A stretch of DNA of 64,000 nt from JACVRM01 sp963755085 (GCA_963755085.1 CAVWIN010000010.1:186001-250000), one strand, 5' to 3'. Shown: positions 17,076 to 25,392, numbered from the stretch's first letter. The notes: a model not told the origin generated them from the sequence alone. Translations and numbers: made by a program.

Positions 17076-18050
17076 CTACGCATAGACGTTCTTCAGGGCG
17101 TCTTCCGGTTTCGGGTCGGTGCCCGCCTTCGCGAACTCGACCGAGCGCTCGACCGTCTCGTGCACCTCCCGCTCGACCGCCTCGACGTCCTCGTCGGAGA
17201 GCTCGAGCCGCTGCCGCAGCTGCGTGATCGGGTCGTGGTGCTCGCCGACGTCGGCGATCTCGTCCTTGGAGCGGTACACCTGCGGGTCGCCGATGTAGTG
17301 CCCGTGCAGGCGGTAGGTCTCGACGTCGAGGAAAACGGGGCCGGCGCCGGAGCGCGCGTGCTCGAGCGCCTCGATCGCCTTCGCGTAGACCTCCTCCACG
17401 TCCTGGCCGTCGACCTTGATCGCGCGCATGTCATAGGCGACCGCGCGCTTGGACATGTCCTCCCAGACCGGCGAGTGCTGCCAGCCCGGCGTCGACTCGG
17501 CCCAGCGGTTGTTCTCGCAGACAAAGACCGTGTGGGTCTTCCACAGCTGCGCCAGGTTCATCGACTCGTGGAACGTGCCGATGTTCGTCGCGCCGTCGCC
17601 GAAGAACGCGACCGAGACCCGCGGCTCGCCGCGCATGCGGAACGCGAGGCCGGCGCCCACGGTCGCCGGGAGCCCGCCGCCGACGACGGCGTTCGCGCCC
17701 AGGTTGCCGCGCTCGACGTCGTACAGATGCATGGAGCCGCCGTAGCCGTGCGAGCAGCCCTCGAGCTTCCCGTACAGCTCCGCCATCAGCTCGTTCGGAT
17801 GTGTGCCGAGCGCCAGCGTGTGGCCGTGCGCGCGGTGGGTCGACGCCATCACGTCGCCCTCCTCCATCGCGCGGCAGACCCCCACCGCGACGGCCTCCTG
17901 GCCGATCGCGACGTGCAGGAAACCGGGGAGCTCGCCGGCGCGGAAGCGCTCCTCGACCTTCTCCTCGAAGCGCCGGATGAGCAGCATCTCGCGGAAGAAC
18001 TCGCGCAGCTGCTCCGTCGTCAGCGACCCCCGCTTCTCGACCTTCGCCAT
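17076..18050 (-). CDS. 2-oxoacid dehydrogenase E1 component, alpha subunit
   Basis: 324 residues. The thiamine-diphosphate motif GDGATNIGTFHESMNLAQ ... CENN is intact, and ASTHRAHGHTLALG and the phosphorylation-loop-like YRLHGHYIGDPQVYRS match the pyruvate/acetoin E1 alpha family. It is the first gene of the cluster reading down to lpdA. A TAGACT hexamer (18060-18065, minus) lies nine bases before the ATG and no clear ribosome binding site is seen, consistent with a leaderless transcript. It diverges from the hypothetical gene at 18081. Confidence 0.92.
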   Translation of the reverse strand: MAKVEKRGSLTTEQLREFFREMLLIRRFEEKVEERFRAGELPGFLHVAIGQEAVAVGVCRAMEEGDVMASTHRAHGHTLALGTHPNELMAELYGKLEGCSHGYGGSMHLYDVERGNLGANAVVGGGLPATVGAGLAFRMRGEPRVSVAFFGDGATNIGTFHESMNLAQLWKTHTVFVCENNRWAESTPGWQHSPVWEDMSKRAVAYDMRAIKVDGQDVEEVYAKAIEALEHARSGAGPVFLDVETYRLHGHYIGDPQVYRSKDEIADVGEHHDPITQLRQRLELSDEDVEAVEREVHETVERSVEFAKAGTDPKPEDALKNVYA

Positions 18051-18067
18051 GTCGAGAGAAGTCTATG

Positions 18068-18073
18068 TACGCT
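18068..18073 (+). promoter_or_regulatory. -10 hexamer TACGCT before a TTG start
   Basis: TACGCT ends seven bases before TTG at 18081. It overlaps the promoter region of the divergent E1 alpha gene. The spacing matches the other leaderless promoters in this window. Confidence 0.4.
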
Positions 18074-18080
18074 GGCCGCG

Positions 18081-18773
18081 TTGACGCTCGCACGGCAGTG
18101 GCAGAGGCTCCGGCAGTCGCTTCCTCCGAGCTGGGGCGATCTGCGGCTCCTGCTCCGCGTCCGCGACGGCGCCCACGCCGAGCGCGCCACCGCGCTGCTC
18201 GCGCCGCTGACGTCGGGGCGGAACGGCAACGAGATCCGCTTCGCCGTGTCGCGCAGATCGGGGCCTGGGCCTGAGGCCGTCCGCCGCCTGCTCGGCCGCC
18301 TCGACGCCGAGCGCGTCGAGGGCGAGCTCGAGATCGTCACCGTCGTCGAGACGGAGCCGCAGCCGCGTGGGTCGGAGACCGTGGAGCTGCCCGCCGCGCT
18401 GCTCGCGAAGCCGCTGCCCGCGCCGGACATGAGCCCGCTTGCGCCGCAGTGGGACGACGCGCTGGCGCTCCTGCCGCCCGACTGGACGGACATCTACGCC
18501 GAGGTCGAGATCACGTCGAGTGACCTGCTCGACCGCGTCGCCCTGCTGATGGCGCCGCTGAATCCGGCCCGCGACGGGGAGCGGCTCGCCTTCCGCTTCC
18601 GCTGCGCGCGCACGTTCGGCTACGGCGCGTCGGCCGGGATGGTGCAGCGCTGCCTCGAGCGCGTCGACGAGGAGCGGATGCCGGGGACGTTCCGCCTGCT
18701 CCGCGCGCTCTCGGACACGAAGCCCGTGTACACGCAGGGGCCGGTCTGGTACGTCGGCGGCAAGGCCGTTTAG
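18081..18773 (+). CDS. Conserved hypothetical protein, 230 aa
   Basis: Starts at TTG, giving MTLARQWQRLRQSLPPSWGD; no ATG or GTG lies near this conserved-looking beginning. The protein has two related halves: SLPPSWGDLRLLLRV near the start and LLPPDWTDIYAEVEI after residue 130, each followed by a segment with A(T/A)LLAPL / ALLMAPLNPARDG and a later RR(L/C)LxR(L/V)D. That suggests an internal duplication of about 115 residues. No signal peptide or membrane helix is seen. Function is unknown; it is probably cytoplasmic. Confidence 0.65.
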   Translation: MTLARQWQRLRQSLPPSWGDLRLLLRVRDGAHAERATALLAPLTSGRNGNEIRFAVSRRSGPGPEAVRRLLGRLDAERVEGELEIVTVVETEPQPRGSETVELPAALLAKPLPAPDMSPLAPQWDDALALLPPDWTDIYAEVEITSSDLLDRVALLMAPLNPARDGERLAFRFRCARTFGYGASAGMVQRCLERVDEERMPGTFRLLRALSDTKPVYTQGPVWYVGGKAV

Positions 18774-18780
18774 GAAGCTG

Positions 18781-19182
18781 ATGACCTCTTCCAATGACCC
18801 GGTCTCCTGGTTCGTCATCGAGCGGGGCTGGAAGGTCGTCGACCGCGACGGCGAGGAGGTCGGCACGGTCGACGAGGTGACCGGCGACGAGAACGCCGAC
18901 ATCTTCGACGGCCTCTCCGTGTCGGGCGGGTTCTTCTCCGAGCCCCGCTACGTGCCCTCGGAGCAGGTGGCTGAGATCACCGACGGGCGGATCATGCTGA
19001 GCGTGTCGCGCTCCGAGGCCGGCGCGCTGGCCCAGTTCGCCGAGCCGCCTGCGAGCCTCGAGCTGTCGAGCGAGAAGGCGAGCCTGAGCGACCGCGCGGC
19101 CGCGCCGTTCGTCGACGAGCGCGAGACGCCCAGGCCGACGTCGTCATGGCGCCGACTCGTCGACCGGCTGCTCGGCCGCTAA
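18781..19182 (+). CDS. PRC-barrel-like (DUF2171-type) protein
   Basis: 133 residues. Residues 10-75 (VIERGWKVVDRDGEEVGTVDEV ... RYVPSEQVAEITDGRIMLSVS) have the alternating beta pattern and the DxxGxxVG turn of a PRC-barrel-like domain, which in bacteria serves in RNA processing or as a stress-associated module. The C-terminal 50 residues are Ala/Arg-rich. GGAAG lies about four bases before the ATG. It follows the 230-residue gene by seven bases and is probably co-transcribed. Confidence 0.65.
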   Translation: MTSSNDPVSWFVIERGWKVVDRDGEEVGTVDEVTGDENADIFDGLSVSGGFFSEPRYVPSEQVAEITDGRIMLSVSRSEAGALAQFAEPPASLELSSEKASLSDRAAAPFVDERETPRPTSSWRRLVDRLLGR

Positions 19183-19187
19183 GACCG

Positions 19188-19744
19188 CTAGACAGCGACC
19201 GGCGGGCGCCGCCGCCGGAGCCACGACACCAGCCCAAAGGCCAGGTTCGCGACGGCGAGCGCCGCGAAGGCGATCCAGCCCCACGGTGTCTCGTCGTCCG
19301 GCGTCCGCGTGGTGCTCGAGGCAGCGGCCGCTCCCGCTGCCGCCGCCGCGCCGGGGCCGACCCCTCGGTGGTGACGGTCGTGGTCGTCGTCGACGTCACC
19401 GGGGCCGCCTGCTGGACCGCGGTCGTCGTGTGATGCGTGGTCGTGGTGTGATGCGTGGTCGTCGTGTGGTGCGTGGTCGTCGTCTGCGCGACCGTGGCCG
19501 TCTGGGTCACCGGCACGGGGATGGTGGTCGACACCGTCTCGGTCTGGGTGACCGTGGCGGCGGGAAGCGCCGCCTCCGTGGCCGTGCTCGCAGTGGTGAC
19601 CGGCTCGGTGGTGGTCGGCCGCGTCGGCGCCGGGCGCGTGCCGGTGGCCGCGGAAGAGAGCGCAGACCCCGCGTTGCCGCCGCCGCAGCCGGCGAGCGCG
19701 ACGCCGGCCGTTGCGGCCAGCACCGCGGATGCGACGCGAGCCAT
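19188..19744 (-). CDS. Thr/His-rich lipoprotein with C-terminal membrane anchor, frameshifted
   Basis: The N-terminal frame starts at ATG 19744 with a lipoprotein signal (ASAVLAATAGVALAGC, lipobox LAGC). It continues into a Thr-rich stretch with three TTTTHH repeats. The C-terminal end lies in another frame: an Ala-rich linker, PDDETPWGWIAFAALAVANLAFGLVSWL and a closing RRRR. The switch falls around 19353-19371. The 557-base span is one base short of 186 codons, so one base seems to be missing. The intact product would be tethered at both ends. Either a real frameshift or a sequence error is possible in this GC-rich, repetitive stretch. Confidence 0.5.
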
Positions 19745-19750
19745 GCGGCG

Positions 19751-19756
19751 ACGGTA
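19751..19756 (-). promoter_or_regulatory. -10 hexamer TACCGT for the lipoprotein
   Basis: TACCGT is followed by exactly six bases and then ATG 19744. It supports the chosen start and a leaderless transcript. Confidence 0.4.
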
Positions 19757-19776
19757 CGCGCGCCCCCGGACGCTGA

Positions 19777-20247
19777 TTACCGGATCGACGCATCGAGCTC
19801 GCCGGCGAGCGCCGAGGCGTCGCGCTCCGTCGGCGTGATGACGAGACAGGTGTCGTCGCCGGCGAGCGTGCCGACCACGCGCGGGTGGTCGACCCGGTCG
19901 AGCGCCCGAGCGATCGCCGGGGCCGACCCGAGCTCCGAGGCGATTACGACGATGTTGCCCGCGGCGACGGCGCGCCGGCCGAACTGCGCGAGCACCGCGG
20001 CGAGCGACTCGCGGGCCGACAGCCGCACGCGCGTGTTCGGGAGCGCGTAGCGCGGACGGCCGAGATCGTCCTCGGTCTTCTCCAGCTGCAGCTCGGCGAT
20101 GTCGCGCGAGACGGTCGCCTGCGTGACAACGCAGCCGGCGTCGGCGAGCGCGCGGCGCAGGTCCTCCTGTGTCCCGAGCCGCCGCCGTGAGACGAGGCTG
20201 CCGATCAGGCGCTGGCGCTCCACCTTCCCGAGCCGGCGCCTCTCCAT
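19777..20247 (-). CDS. argR: Arginine repressor ArgR
   Basis: 156 residues. The N-terminal winged helix-turn-helix reads RQRLIGSLVSRRRLGTQEDLRRAL ... TQATVSRDIAELQLEK, the canonical ArgR DNA-binding motif. The C-terminal domain contains the arginine-binding/hexamerisation part, with GTLAGDDTCLVIT near the end. The start at ATG 20247 gives the normal length. It is not linked to arginine biosynthesis genes here, so it either acts in trans or controls catabolic genes. Its own promoter carries an inverted repeat. Confidence 0.92.
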   Translation of the reverse strand: MERRRLGKVERQRLIGSLVSRRRLGTQEDLRRALADAGCVVTQATVSRDIAELQLEKTEDDLGRPRYALPNTRVRLSARESLAAVLAQFGRRAVAAGNIVVIASELGSAPAIARALDRVDHPRVVGTLAGDDTCLVITPTERDASALAGELDASIR

Positions 20248-20255
20248 CGGGCGGG

Positions 20256-20280
20256 AGCATACGGTTGCGCGTTTGGCAAC
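20256..20280 (-). promoter_or_regulatory. argR promoter (-10 TATGCT) with inverted repeat GTTGC/GCAAC
   Basis: On the minus strand TATGCT (20256-20261) ends eight bases before the argR ATG. A five-base inverted repeat (20264-20268 and 20276-20280) lies just upstream and could be an operator. It does not match the usual ARG box, so autoregulation is only a guess. Confidence 0.35.
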
Positions 20281-20308
20281 GGACGCGCCGCGGTACGCTC
20301 TCCCCGGC

Positions 20309-20440
20309 ATGGTTCGCAAACTCGCCTGGACCGCCCTCTACGGGATCCTCGGCGCCCTCGCGACGCTGGTCGCCCGACGGGCCGCCGCGGGCATCTGGCG
20401 CATCGCCACCGGCGAGCAGCCGCCCACCAAGAAGCGATGA
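20309..20440 (+). CDS. Very small membrane protein, 43 aa
   Basis: ATG at 20309, preceded by TACGCT (20294-20299) nine bases upstream, which suggests a leaderless transcript. It is one membrane helix (LAWTALYGILGALATLVA) followed by RRAAAGIWRIATGEQPPTKKR, a positively charged cytoplasmic tail. Its stop overlaps the next start (ATGA at 20437). Function unknown; it heads a five-gene row of small envelope proteins. Confidence 0.6.
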   Translation: MVRKLAWTALYGILGALATLVARRAAAGIWRIATGEQPPTKKR

Positions 20441-20805
20441 CCGTCCTGACGCGCGGCGACCGGCTGGTCGACAGCGCAGCCGACCGGCTGCAGCGGCTCG
20501 CGGGGAAGTTCGCCAGCCAGGGCGGCACGAAGGCGAAGCTCGGCGAGGAGCTCTTGCACGACGCGGCCTTCATCCGCAAGCTGAAGCCGAGCCTGATGGC
20601 CGCGCGCTACCGCGGCGAGGCGCCGACGAACCAGCCGCCGGGGGAGAGCGTCGAGGCGCCGTCCGGGCCGCAGCTGCCGCCGCGGCCGAAGCCCAAGCGC
20701 ACCGGCGGCCCGAACCCGTTCCTCGTCTGCGGGCTCGCCTTCGCCGCCGGCGTCGTCGCCGCCCGGGTCATCCACTGGAGGAGCAATGTCCACCACGGAG
20801 ACTGA
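20437..20805 (+). CDS. Small membrane-anchored protein, 122 aa
   Basis: The N-terminal 60 residues are charged and helical (DRLVDSAADRLQRLAGKFASQGG). A Pro-rich linker (GPQLPPRPKPKR) and one C-terminal membrane helix (NPFLVCGLAFAAGVVAARVI) follow. It overlaps the previous gene by four bases and the next by 20. No family is recognised. Context suggests an envelope role together with the Holin-X and DUF3618 proteins. Confidence 0.6.
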   Translation: MTVLTRGDRLVDSAADRLQRLAGKFASQGGTKAKLGEELLHDAAFIRKLKPSLMAARYRGEAPTNQPPGESVEAPSGPQLPPRPKPKRTGGPNPFLVCGLAFAAGVVAARVIHWRSNVHHGD

Positions 20806-21172
20806 GAACTCCGGCCTCGGCGAAAGCGCCAAGAATGTCGCCGAGCACGCGAGCGCCCTCGCGCGGCTCGAGCTCGAGCTCGCGCAAGTCGAGATCAAGC
20901 GCCGGCTCACATCGCTCGGGATCGGCGCCGGGCTCGCCGCGGCGGCGGCTCTCGTCGCGCTCTACGCGGTCGGCTTCCTCTTCGCGACGGTCGCCGCCGG
21001 GCTCGCTACGGCGATGCCGTGGTGGCTCGCGCTGCTGATCGTCACCCTGTTCCTCGTCCTCGTGCTGGCCGTTCTCGGCCTGGTCGCCAGGTCCAAGTTC
21101 AGGGGCGGTCCACCGGTCCCGCGACAGGCGATCGAGGAGGCCAAGCAGACATCGGAGGCGTTGAAGACCTGA
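20786..21172 (+). CDS. Actinobacterial Holin-X / DUF1469-type phage-holin-fold membrane protein
   Basis: 128 residues. An N-terminal amphipathic helix (AEHASALARLELELAQVEIKRR) precedes two membrane helices (LGIGAGLAAAAALVALYAVGFLF and WWLALLIVTLFLVLVLAVLGLVA). This matches the chromosomal holin superfamily III (Holin-X) common in actinobacteria. These are not linked to phage here; they are usually found, as in this case, with DUF3618 proteins. An envelope role is inferred. Confidence 0.75.
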   Translation: MSTTETENSGLGESAKNVAEHASALARLELELAQVEIKRRLTSLGIGAGLAAAAALVALYAVGFLFATVAAGLATAMPWWLALLIVTLFLVLVLAVLGLVARSKFRGGPPVPRQAIEEAKQTSEALKT

Positions 21173-21441
21173 TGGCATCTGAAGAGGGCACACCTGAAGA
21201 GGGCACACCGGAAGAGCGCGCTCCCGCGGAGATCCGTCGCGAGATCGAACGCGAGCGCAACGAGCTCCTGCGCTCCGTGGAGCAGCTGCGGGCCGGGGTG
21301 AAGGAAGCGACGGACGTGCGCTCGAAGCTGCTGGCGCACCTGCCTGTTGCGACCGTCGGCGCGCTGGCGGCCGGGTTCGTGCTGTCGGGTGGGATCCCGG
21401 CCACCCTGCGCCTGGTTTTCCGCCGCCCCCGCGACGGGTAG
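21172..21441 (+). CDS. DUF3618 family protein
   Basis: 89 residues from the ATG that overlaps the upstream stop (TGATG). An acidic N-terminus precedes the family motif IRREIERERNELLRSVEQLR, a helix-rich stretch, and a membrane-associated segment (LPVATVGALAAGFVLSGGIP). DUF3618 genes typically follow Holin-X genes in actinobacteria. Biochemical function is unknown. Confidence 0.75.
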   Translation: MASEEGTPEEGTPEERAPAEIRREIERERNELLRSVEQLRAGVKEATDVRSKLLAHLPVATVGALAAGFVLSGGIPATLRLVFRRPRDG

Positions 21442-21451
21442 ACCCTGGCCC

Positions 21452-22408
21452 GTGCGGGCCCTCTCCACCTCGACCGAGCCCAGGGCACTCGTCGGGTGCC
21501 CACCCGAGTCACCGGGGCGGCTGACGCTGTCCGAGTGGCGGGCCGCCCTCCGCCGGAGCTTCGCCAGCTTCATGAAGGACGACTGCATGGGGCTGTCGCA
21601 GCAGGTCGCCTACAGCTCGCTGCTCGCCTTCTTCCCCGCCATCGTGCTGCTCGTCGGGCTGCTCGGCCTCTTCGGCGCCTACGACCAGCTACAGAGGTTC
21701 CTCGGTGCCGTCGCCCCGAAAGCCGTGGTCGACGCGATCCAGATCGCGCAGGACAGCGCGTCGGGCAAGGGCGGCTCGCTGGTCGCGGTGATCGTCGGCG
21801 GCGCCCTCGCCATCTGGGCGGCGAGCGGCGCCATGAACACGATCGTCAAGGCGACGAACCGCGCGTACGATCGGGTGGAGACGCGGCCGTTCTACCGGCT
21901 TCGGGCGATCTCGATCGTCCTCGTTCTGCTGACCGGACTCGTGACCGCCGGCGTGTTCGGCCTGATCGTCTTCGGCGGACCGATCGGCGAGGCGATCGCC
22001 GAGCGTGCTGACCTGGGCAGCGAGTTCACGGTCGTGTGGAACATCCTCCGCTGGCCGATCGCATTCGTGGCCATCCTGCTCTTCTTCTCCCTTGTCTACT
22101 ACCTCGCCCCGAACTTCGAGCACCGGAGCTGGAAGTGGGTCTCACCCGGCTCGGTCCTCGGCGCGCTGATGTGGCTGGGCCTCTCGGGCCTGTTCGCCGT
22201 CTACACCGCCTTCTCGAGCTCGTACGACCGGACGTACGGCTCGCTCGCCGGCGCGATCGTGCTGCTGCTCTGGCTGAACTACTCGGCGTTCGCGCTGCTC
22301 TACGGCGCCGAGCTGAACGCGGAGCTCGATCGTCAGGCGGACATCCGTGCGGCAGGCGGGCCCAACGCGGGCCTCACGACACCGGCGCGGCGCCTCAGCT
22401 CGTCTTGA
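21452..22408 (+). CDS. YihY/BrkB family inner-membrane protein
   Basis: 318 residues. Motifs typical of the family are DDCMGLSQQVAYSSLLAFFPAIVLLVGLLG near the start and YGSLAGAIVLLLWLNYSAFALLYGAELNAEL near the end, with about six membrane helices between. Once annotated as ribonuclease BN, this family is now regarded as membrane proteins of uncertain, perhaps transport, function. The GTG at 21452 was chosen; the gene follows DUF3618 by 10 bases. Its last 14 bases overlap the convergent cupredoxin gene. Confidence 0.85.
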   Translation: MRALSTSTEPRALVGCPPESPGRLTLSEWRAALRRSFASFMKDDCMGLSQQVAYSSLLAFFPAIVLLVGLLGLFGAYDQLQRFLGAVAPKAVVDAIQIAQDSASGKGGSLVAVIVGGALAIWAASGAMNTIVKATNRAYDRVETRPFYRLRAISIVLVLLTGLVTAGVFGLIVFGGPIGEAIAERADLGSEFTVVWNILRWPIAFVAILLFFSLVYYLAPNFEHRSWKWVSPGSVLGALMWLGLSGLFAVYTAFSSSYDRTYGSLAGAIVLLLWLNYSAFALLYGAELNAELDRQADIRAAGGPNAGLTTPARRLSSS

Positions 22409-23045
22409 GCGTGGAGCCGAGCGTCGGGCGCGCGTCCGACCAGTAGCGGTACGCGCTCGCCGTCTGGAGCGTGACCTTCCAGACGGCCTTGCCCGTGAAC
22501 TTGGTGCCGGTCTTCTTGTTCACCCCGGGTCCCGACAGGTGGAAGCTGTGCGTCTTCGAGTTGTCCACGACGGTGATCGTGTAGGTGCCGCCCGTGACCT
22601 TCGCGGTGCGCTTGCCGGCCGCTGTGCCGAGCGTGATCTTGTTCCCGGGGCCGACGTTGGCGAAGAGCTTCCCGTTCTTCACCGTCGGCGGCGGCGGGCC
22701 GACGCGGAAGGTGCCGTGCATCACCGAGACGTGCGCGTCGCAGACGTACGAGTAGGTGCCGTCGACGAGCGTCACGTTCCAGGTCGTGTCACCGGTGCCG
22801 GGCACATCGGTTGCCTGGTTCACGCCCGGCCCGGACAGGTGGAAGTTGTGCTGGTCGGACTGGTCGCTGACCTGGATCGTGTAGTCGCCCGGGTCAAGCT
22901 GCTTGACGGCCTGGCCGTTCATGGTCAGCGAGATCGTGAAGCCAGGCCCGACCGTTCCGATCAGGGTACCCCCCGCACCCTGACCGGACGGCACGAGCAC
23001 CGCGCCGAGCGCGGCGATGACGGAGAGGAGGAACAGCTTTCGCAT
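22395..23045 (-). CDS. Secreted two-domain cupredoxin-like protein, second domain degenerate
   Basis: 216 residues with a signal peptide (KLFLLSVIAALGAVLVPSGQGAG). Domain 1 (about 30-120) has DQHNFHLSGPGVN and YSYVCDAHVSVMHGTFRV, supplying His, Cys, His and Met in the order of a type 1 copper site. Domain 2 (about 130-216) repeats the fold (KTHSFHLSGPGVN), but its C-terminal ligand loop reads YRYWSDARPTLGSTLKTS, without the Cys and His. Copper should bind only to domain 1, with domain 2 structural. GAAGG precedes the ATG at 23045. It probably carries electrons outside the membrane; the partner is unknown. Confidence 0.8.
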   Translation of the reverse strand: MRKLFLLSVIAALGAVLVPSGQGAGGTLIGTVGPGFTISLTMNGQAVKQLDPGDYTIQVSDQSDQHNFHLSGPGVNQATDVPGTGDTTWNVTLVDGTYSYVCDAHVSVMHGTFRVGPPPPTVKNGKLFANVGPGNKITLGTAAGKRTAKVTGGTYTITVVDNSKTHSFHLSGPGVNKKTGTKFTGKAVWKVTLQTASAYRYWSDARPTLGSTLKTS

Positions 23046-23085
23046 TCGGGAGCCTTCTACGTGTCGCATCGGCGATCGGTTTTAC

Positions 23086-25383
23086 CTACGCGCGCAATTC
23101 CGCACCGAAGCGCTCCGCGAGCGCCGCGACGATGCGATCCCGCAGCGCGGCGGCGTCCTCGTCGGAGAGCGTGCGCTCCGCGGACTGGAAGCCGACGGCG
23201 AACGCGACCGACTTGCGGCCCTCGCCCACCTGGGGGCCGCGGTACACGTCGAATGGCCGCATCTCGCGCAGCTCGGGCCCCGCAGCCTCGCGGGCGGCGG
23301 CAACGAGGTCCTCGGCCGGGACGTCCTCGGCGACGGTGAACGCCAGGTCCTGCTTCACGGCCGGGAAGGTGACGACGTCCTCGTACTCGGGCGCGTCGTC
23401 TGCGCCGGCGACGAGCGTCGCGAGATCGAGCTCGAACGCGCCCCACGTGCCCTCGAGCAGGGCCGGGTGCAGCTCGCCGACCACGCCTGCCTCGATCTCG
23501 GCCGTCTTCCCGGGGTGGAACGCCGGGTGGCTGCCCGGCGTGAACGCCGCCGGCTTGCGCAGCGCGCGGTAGAGCGCCTCAACGACGCCCTTCGCGCGCG
23601 CGAACCCGCCCTCGAGCACCGCGCCGACGCGGACCGGCTCCTCGGGCAAGCCCTCGCGATGAAGGTCGTCGCGGCGCAGGTAGACGTGCGCGATCTCCCA
23701 GAGGCCGATGCCGCTGTTGCCGGCGTCGACGTTCCGGCGCACGGAGTCGACCAGCGACGGCAGCAGGCTCGTACGCAGGACGGCCTGCTCCTCGCTCATC
23801 GGCTCGGGGAGCGGGATGCCGTCGCGATCCCACGCGGCCGGCACGAGCGACGGCGTGTACGCCTCGCTCAGCCCGGCGCCGGTGAGCACGTCCTCGGCGA
23901 TGCGCTGGAGGCGCTGCTCGCGCGTGAGCCATCCGGTCATGTGCCGGCGGAGCGGCAGCGTCTCGGGCAGTCCCCCGAGCTCGAAGCGCGCAACTTCCTC
24001 GACCACGTCGATCTCGCGCGTGACGTCGCGTGCACGCCAGGTCGGGACGACGACGGCGTCGTCTTGCCGGCCGAAGCCGAGCCGGCCGAGCAGCTCGTAC
24101 TGGCGCTCGGGCGTGACGCCGACGCCGACGACCGCGTCGGTCCGTTCCGGGCGGAAGCGCACCACCGGCCGCTCGGGCAGCTCGCCGTGGGCGTCGTTGT
24201 CGCCCACCCAGCGCCCGTTCGCGAGCTCGACCATGAGCTCCGTCGCGAGCGCCGCCGCCTGCGGGGCGAGGTGCGGGTCGACGCCCTTCTCCCACCGGTT
24301 CGAGCCCTCGGTGCGCAGCTTCAGCCGCTCCGACGAGTCGAGCAGCGAGACCGGCTCGAAGTTGGCCGCCTCGAGCAGGACGTTGGTCGTGGTCTCCGCG
24401 ACCTGTGTCTCCTCGCCGCCCATGATCCCGGCGATCGCGATCCCGCGCTCGGCGTCGGCGATGAGCAGGTCGCGCGGATCGAGCCGGCGGTCGACACCGT
24501 CAAGCGTGCGGAGGCGCTCGCGCGGGTTGGCGCGCCGGACGACGATGCGCGGCCCCGCAAGCGTGTCGTAGTCGAATGCGTGCAGGGGGTTGCCGAGCGC
24601 GAGCATCACGTAGTTCGTGATGTCGACGACGTTCGTGATCGGGCGCATGCCGGCACCGGTCAGTCGCGCCCGGAGCCAGGGCGGCGACGGCCCGATCTGC
24701 ACGTCCCGGAACAGGCGCCCGATGTAGCGCGGGCAGCCCTCGTAGTCGTCGATGGTGATGTCGACCTGCTCCTCGCCGGCCCCCTCGGGATCACGGCCGG
24801 GCGGCGGCGTGAGCTCGACGTCGTAGATCGCGCACGCGTCGCGCGCGAGCCCGTAGACGGAGAGCAGGTCGGCGCGGTTGCCCGTCGACTCGATCTCCAG
24901 GATCGTCTCGGCGAGCGGCAGCACCTCCGTGAGGAGCTCGCCGGGCTCGCCGGCCGGGAGCACCATGATCCCGCTGTGATCCGTGCCGAGCTCGAGCTCG
25001 CGCTCGGACAGGATCATGCCGTCTGAAATCGTGCCGCGCAGCTTCGCGCGCTCGAGCTTCTGCCCGCCCGGAAGGACGGCGCCGGGCAGCGCCACCGCGA
25101 CGGTGGCGCCGGTGCCGAAGTTCCAGGCGCCGCAGACGATCTGGCGCGGCTCGCCCTCGCCGACGTCGACGCGGCAGAGCTGGAGGCGGTCCGCGTTCGG
25201 GTGCTTGCCGGCCTCGACGACGCGCCCGACGCGGAACAGGCCGAGGTTGCCGTCGGTGTCCGGGACGCCGCGGTGCTCGATCCCCTTGACCTCGGCGGAG
25301 GCGATGCTCAGGCGCTCGGCGAGCTCCGCGACCGGTGCGTCGACCGGTGCGTACTCCTTCAGCCAACTCAGCGGGACTTTCAT
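23086..25383 (-). CDS. pheT: Phenylalanine-tRNA ligase beta subunit
   Basis: 765 residues, full-length bacterial PheT. An N-terminal tRNA-binding EMAP-like domain (residues 40-150), B3/B4 domain, B5 domain and a C-terminal ferredoxin-fold anticodon-binding domain (FPAVKQDLAFTVAEDVPAEDLV ... LRDRIVAALAERFGAELRA) are readable. It pairs with PheS as an alpha2-beta2 enzyme. It lies 85 bases after pheS, with two palindromic repeats filling the gap. Confidence 0.97.
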   Translation of the reverse strand: MKVPLSWLKEYAPVDAPVAELAERLSIASAEVKGIEHRGVPDTDGNLGLFRVGRVVEAGKHPNADRLQLCRVDVGEGEPRQIVCGAWNFGTGATVAVALPGAVLPGGQKLERAKLRGTISDGMILSERELELGTDHSGIMVLPAGEPGELLTEVLPLAETILEIESTGNRADLLSVYGLARDACAIYDVELTPPPGRDPEGAGEEQVDITIDDYEGCPRYIGRLFRDVQIGPSPPWLRARLTGAGMRPITNVVDITNYVMLALGNPLHAFDYDTLAGPRIVVRRANPRERLRTLDGVDRRLDPRDLLIADAERGIAIAGIMGGEETQVAETTTNVLLEAANFEPVSLLDSSERLKLRTEGSNRWEKGVDPHLAPQAAALATELMVELANGRWVGDNDAHGELPERPVVRFRPERTDAVVGVGVTPERQYELLGRLGFGRQDDAVVVPTWRARDVTREIDVVEEVARFELGGLPETLPLRRHMTGWLTREQRLQRIAEDVLTGAGLSEAYTPSLVPAAWDRDGIPLPEPMSEEQAVLRTSLLPSLVDSVRRNVDAGNSGIGLWEIAHVYLRRDDLHREGLPEEPVRVGAVLEGGFARAKGVVEALYRALRKPAAFTPGSHPAFHPGKTAEIEAGVVGELHPALLEGTWGAFELDLATLVAGADDAPEYEDVVTFPAVKQDLAFTVAEDVPAEDLVAAAREAAGPELREMRPFDVYRGPQVGEGRKSVAFAVGFQSAERTLSDEDAAALRDRIVAALAERFGAELRA

Positions 25384-25392
25384 GCTCGCTCC

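Noticed and set aside
20264..20280. ARG box in the argR promoter
   Set aside because: The inverted repeat GTTGC/GCAAC does not match the A/T-rich ARG-box consensus; kept only as a weak possible operator.
20786..21172. Phage origin for the holin-like protein
   Set aside because: Holin-X proteins of this type are chromosomal in actinobacteria, and no phage structural or lysis genes are present.
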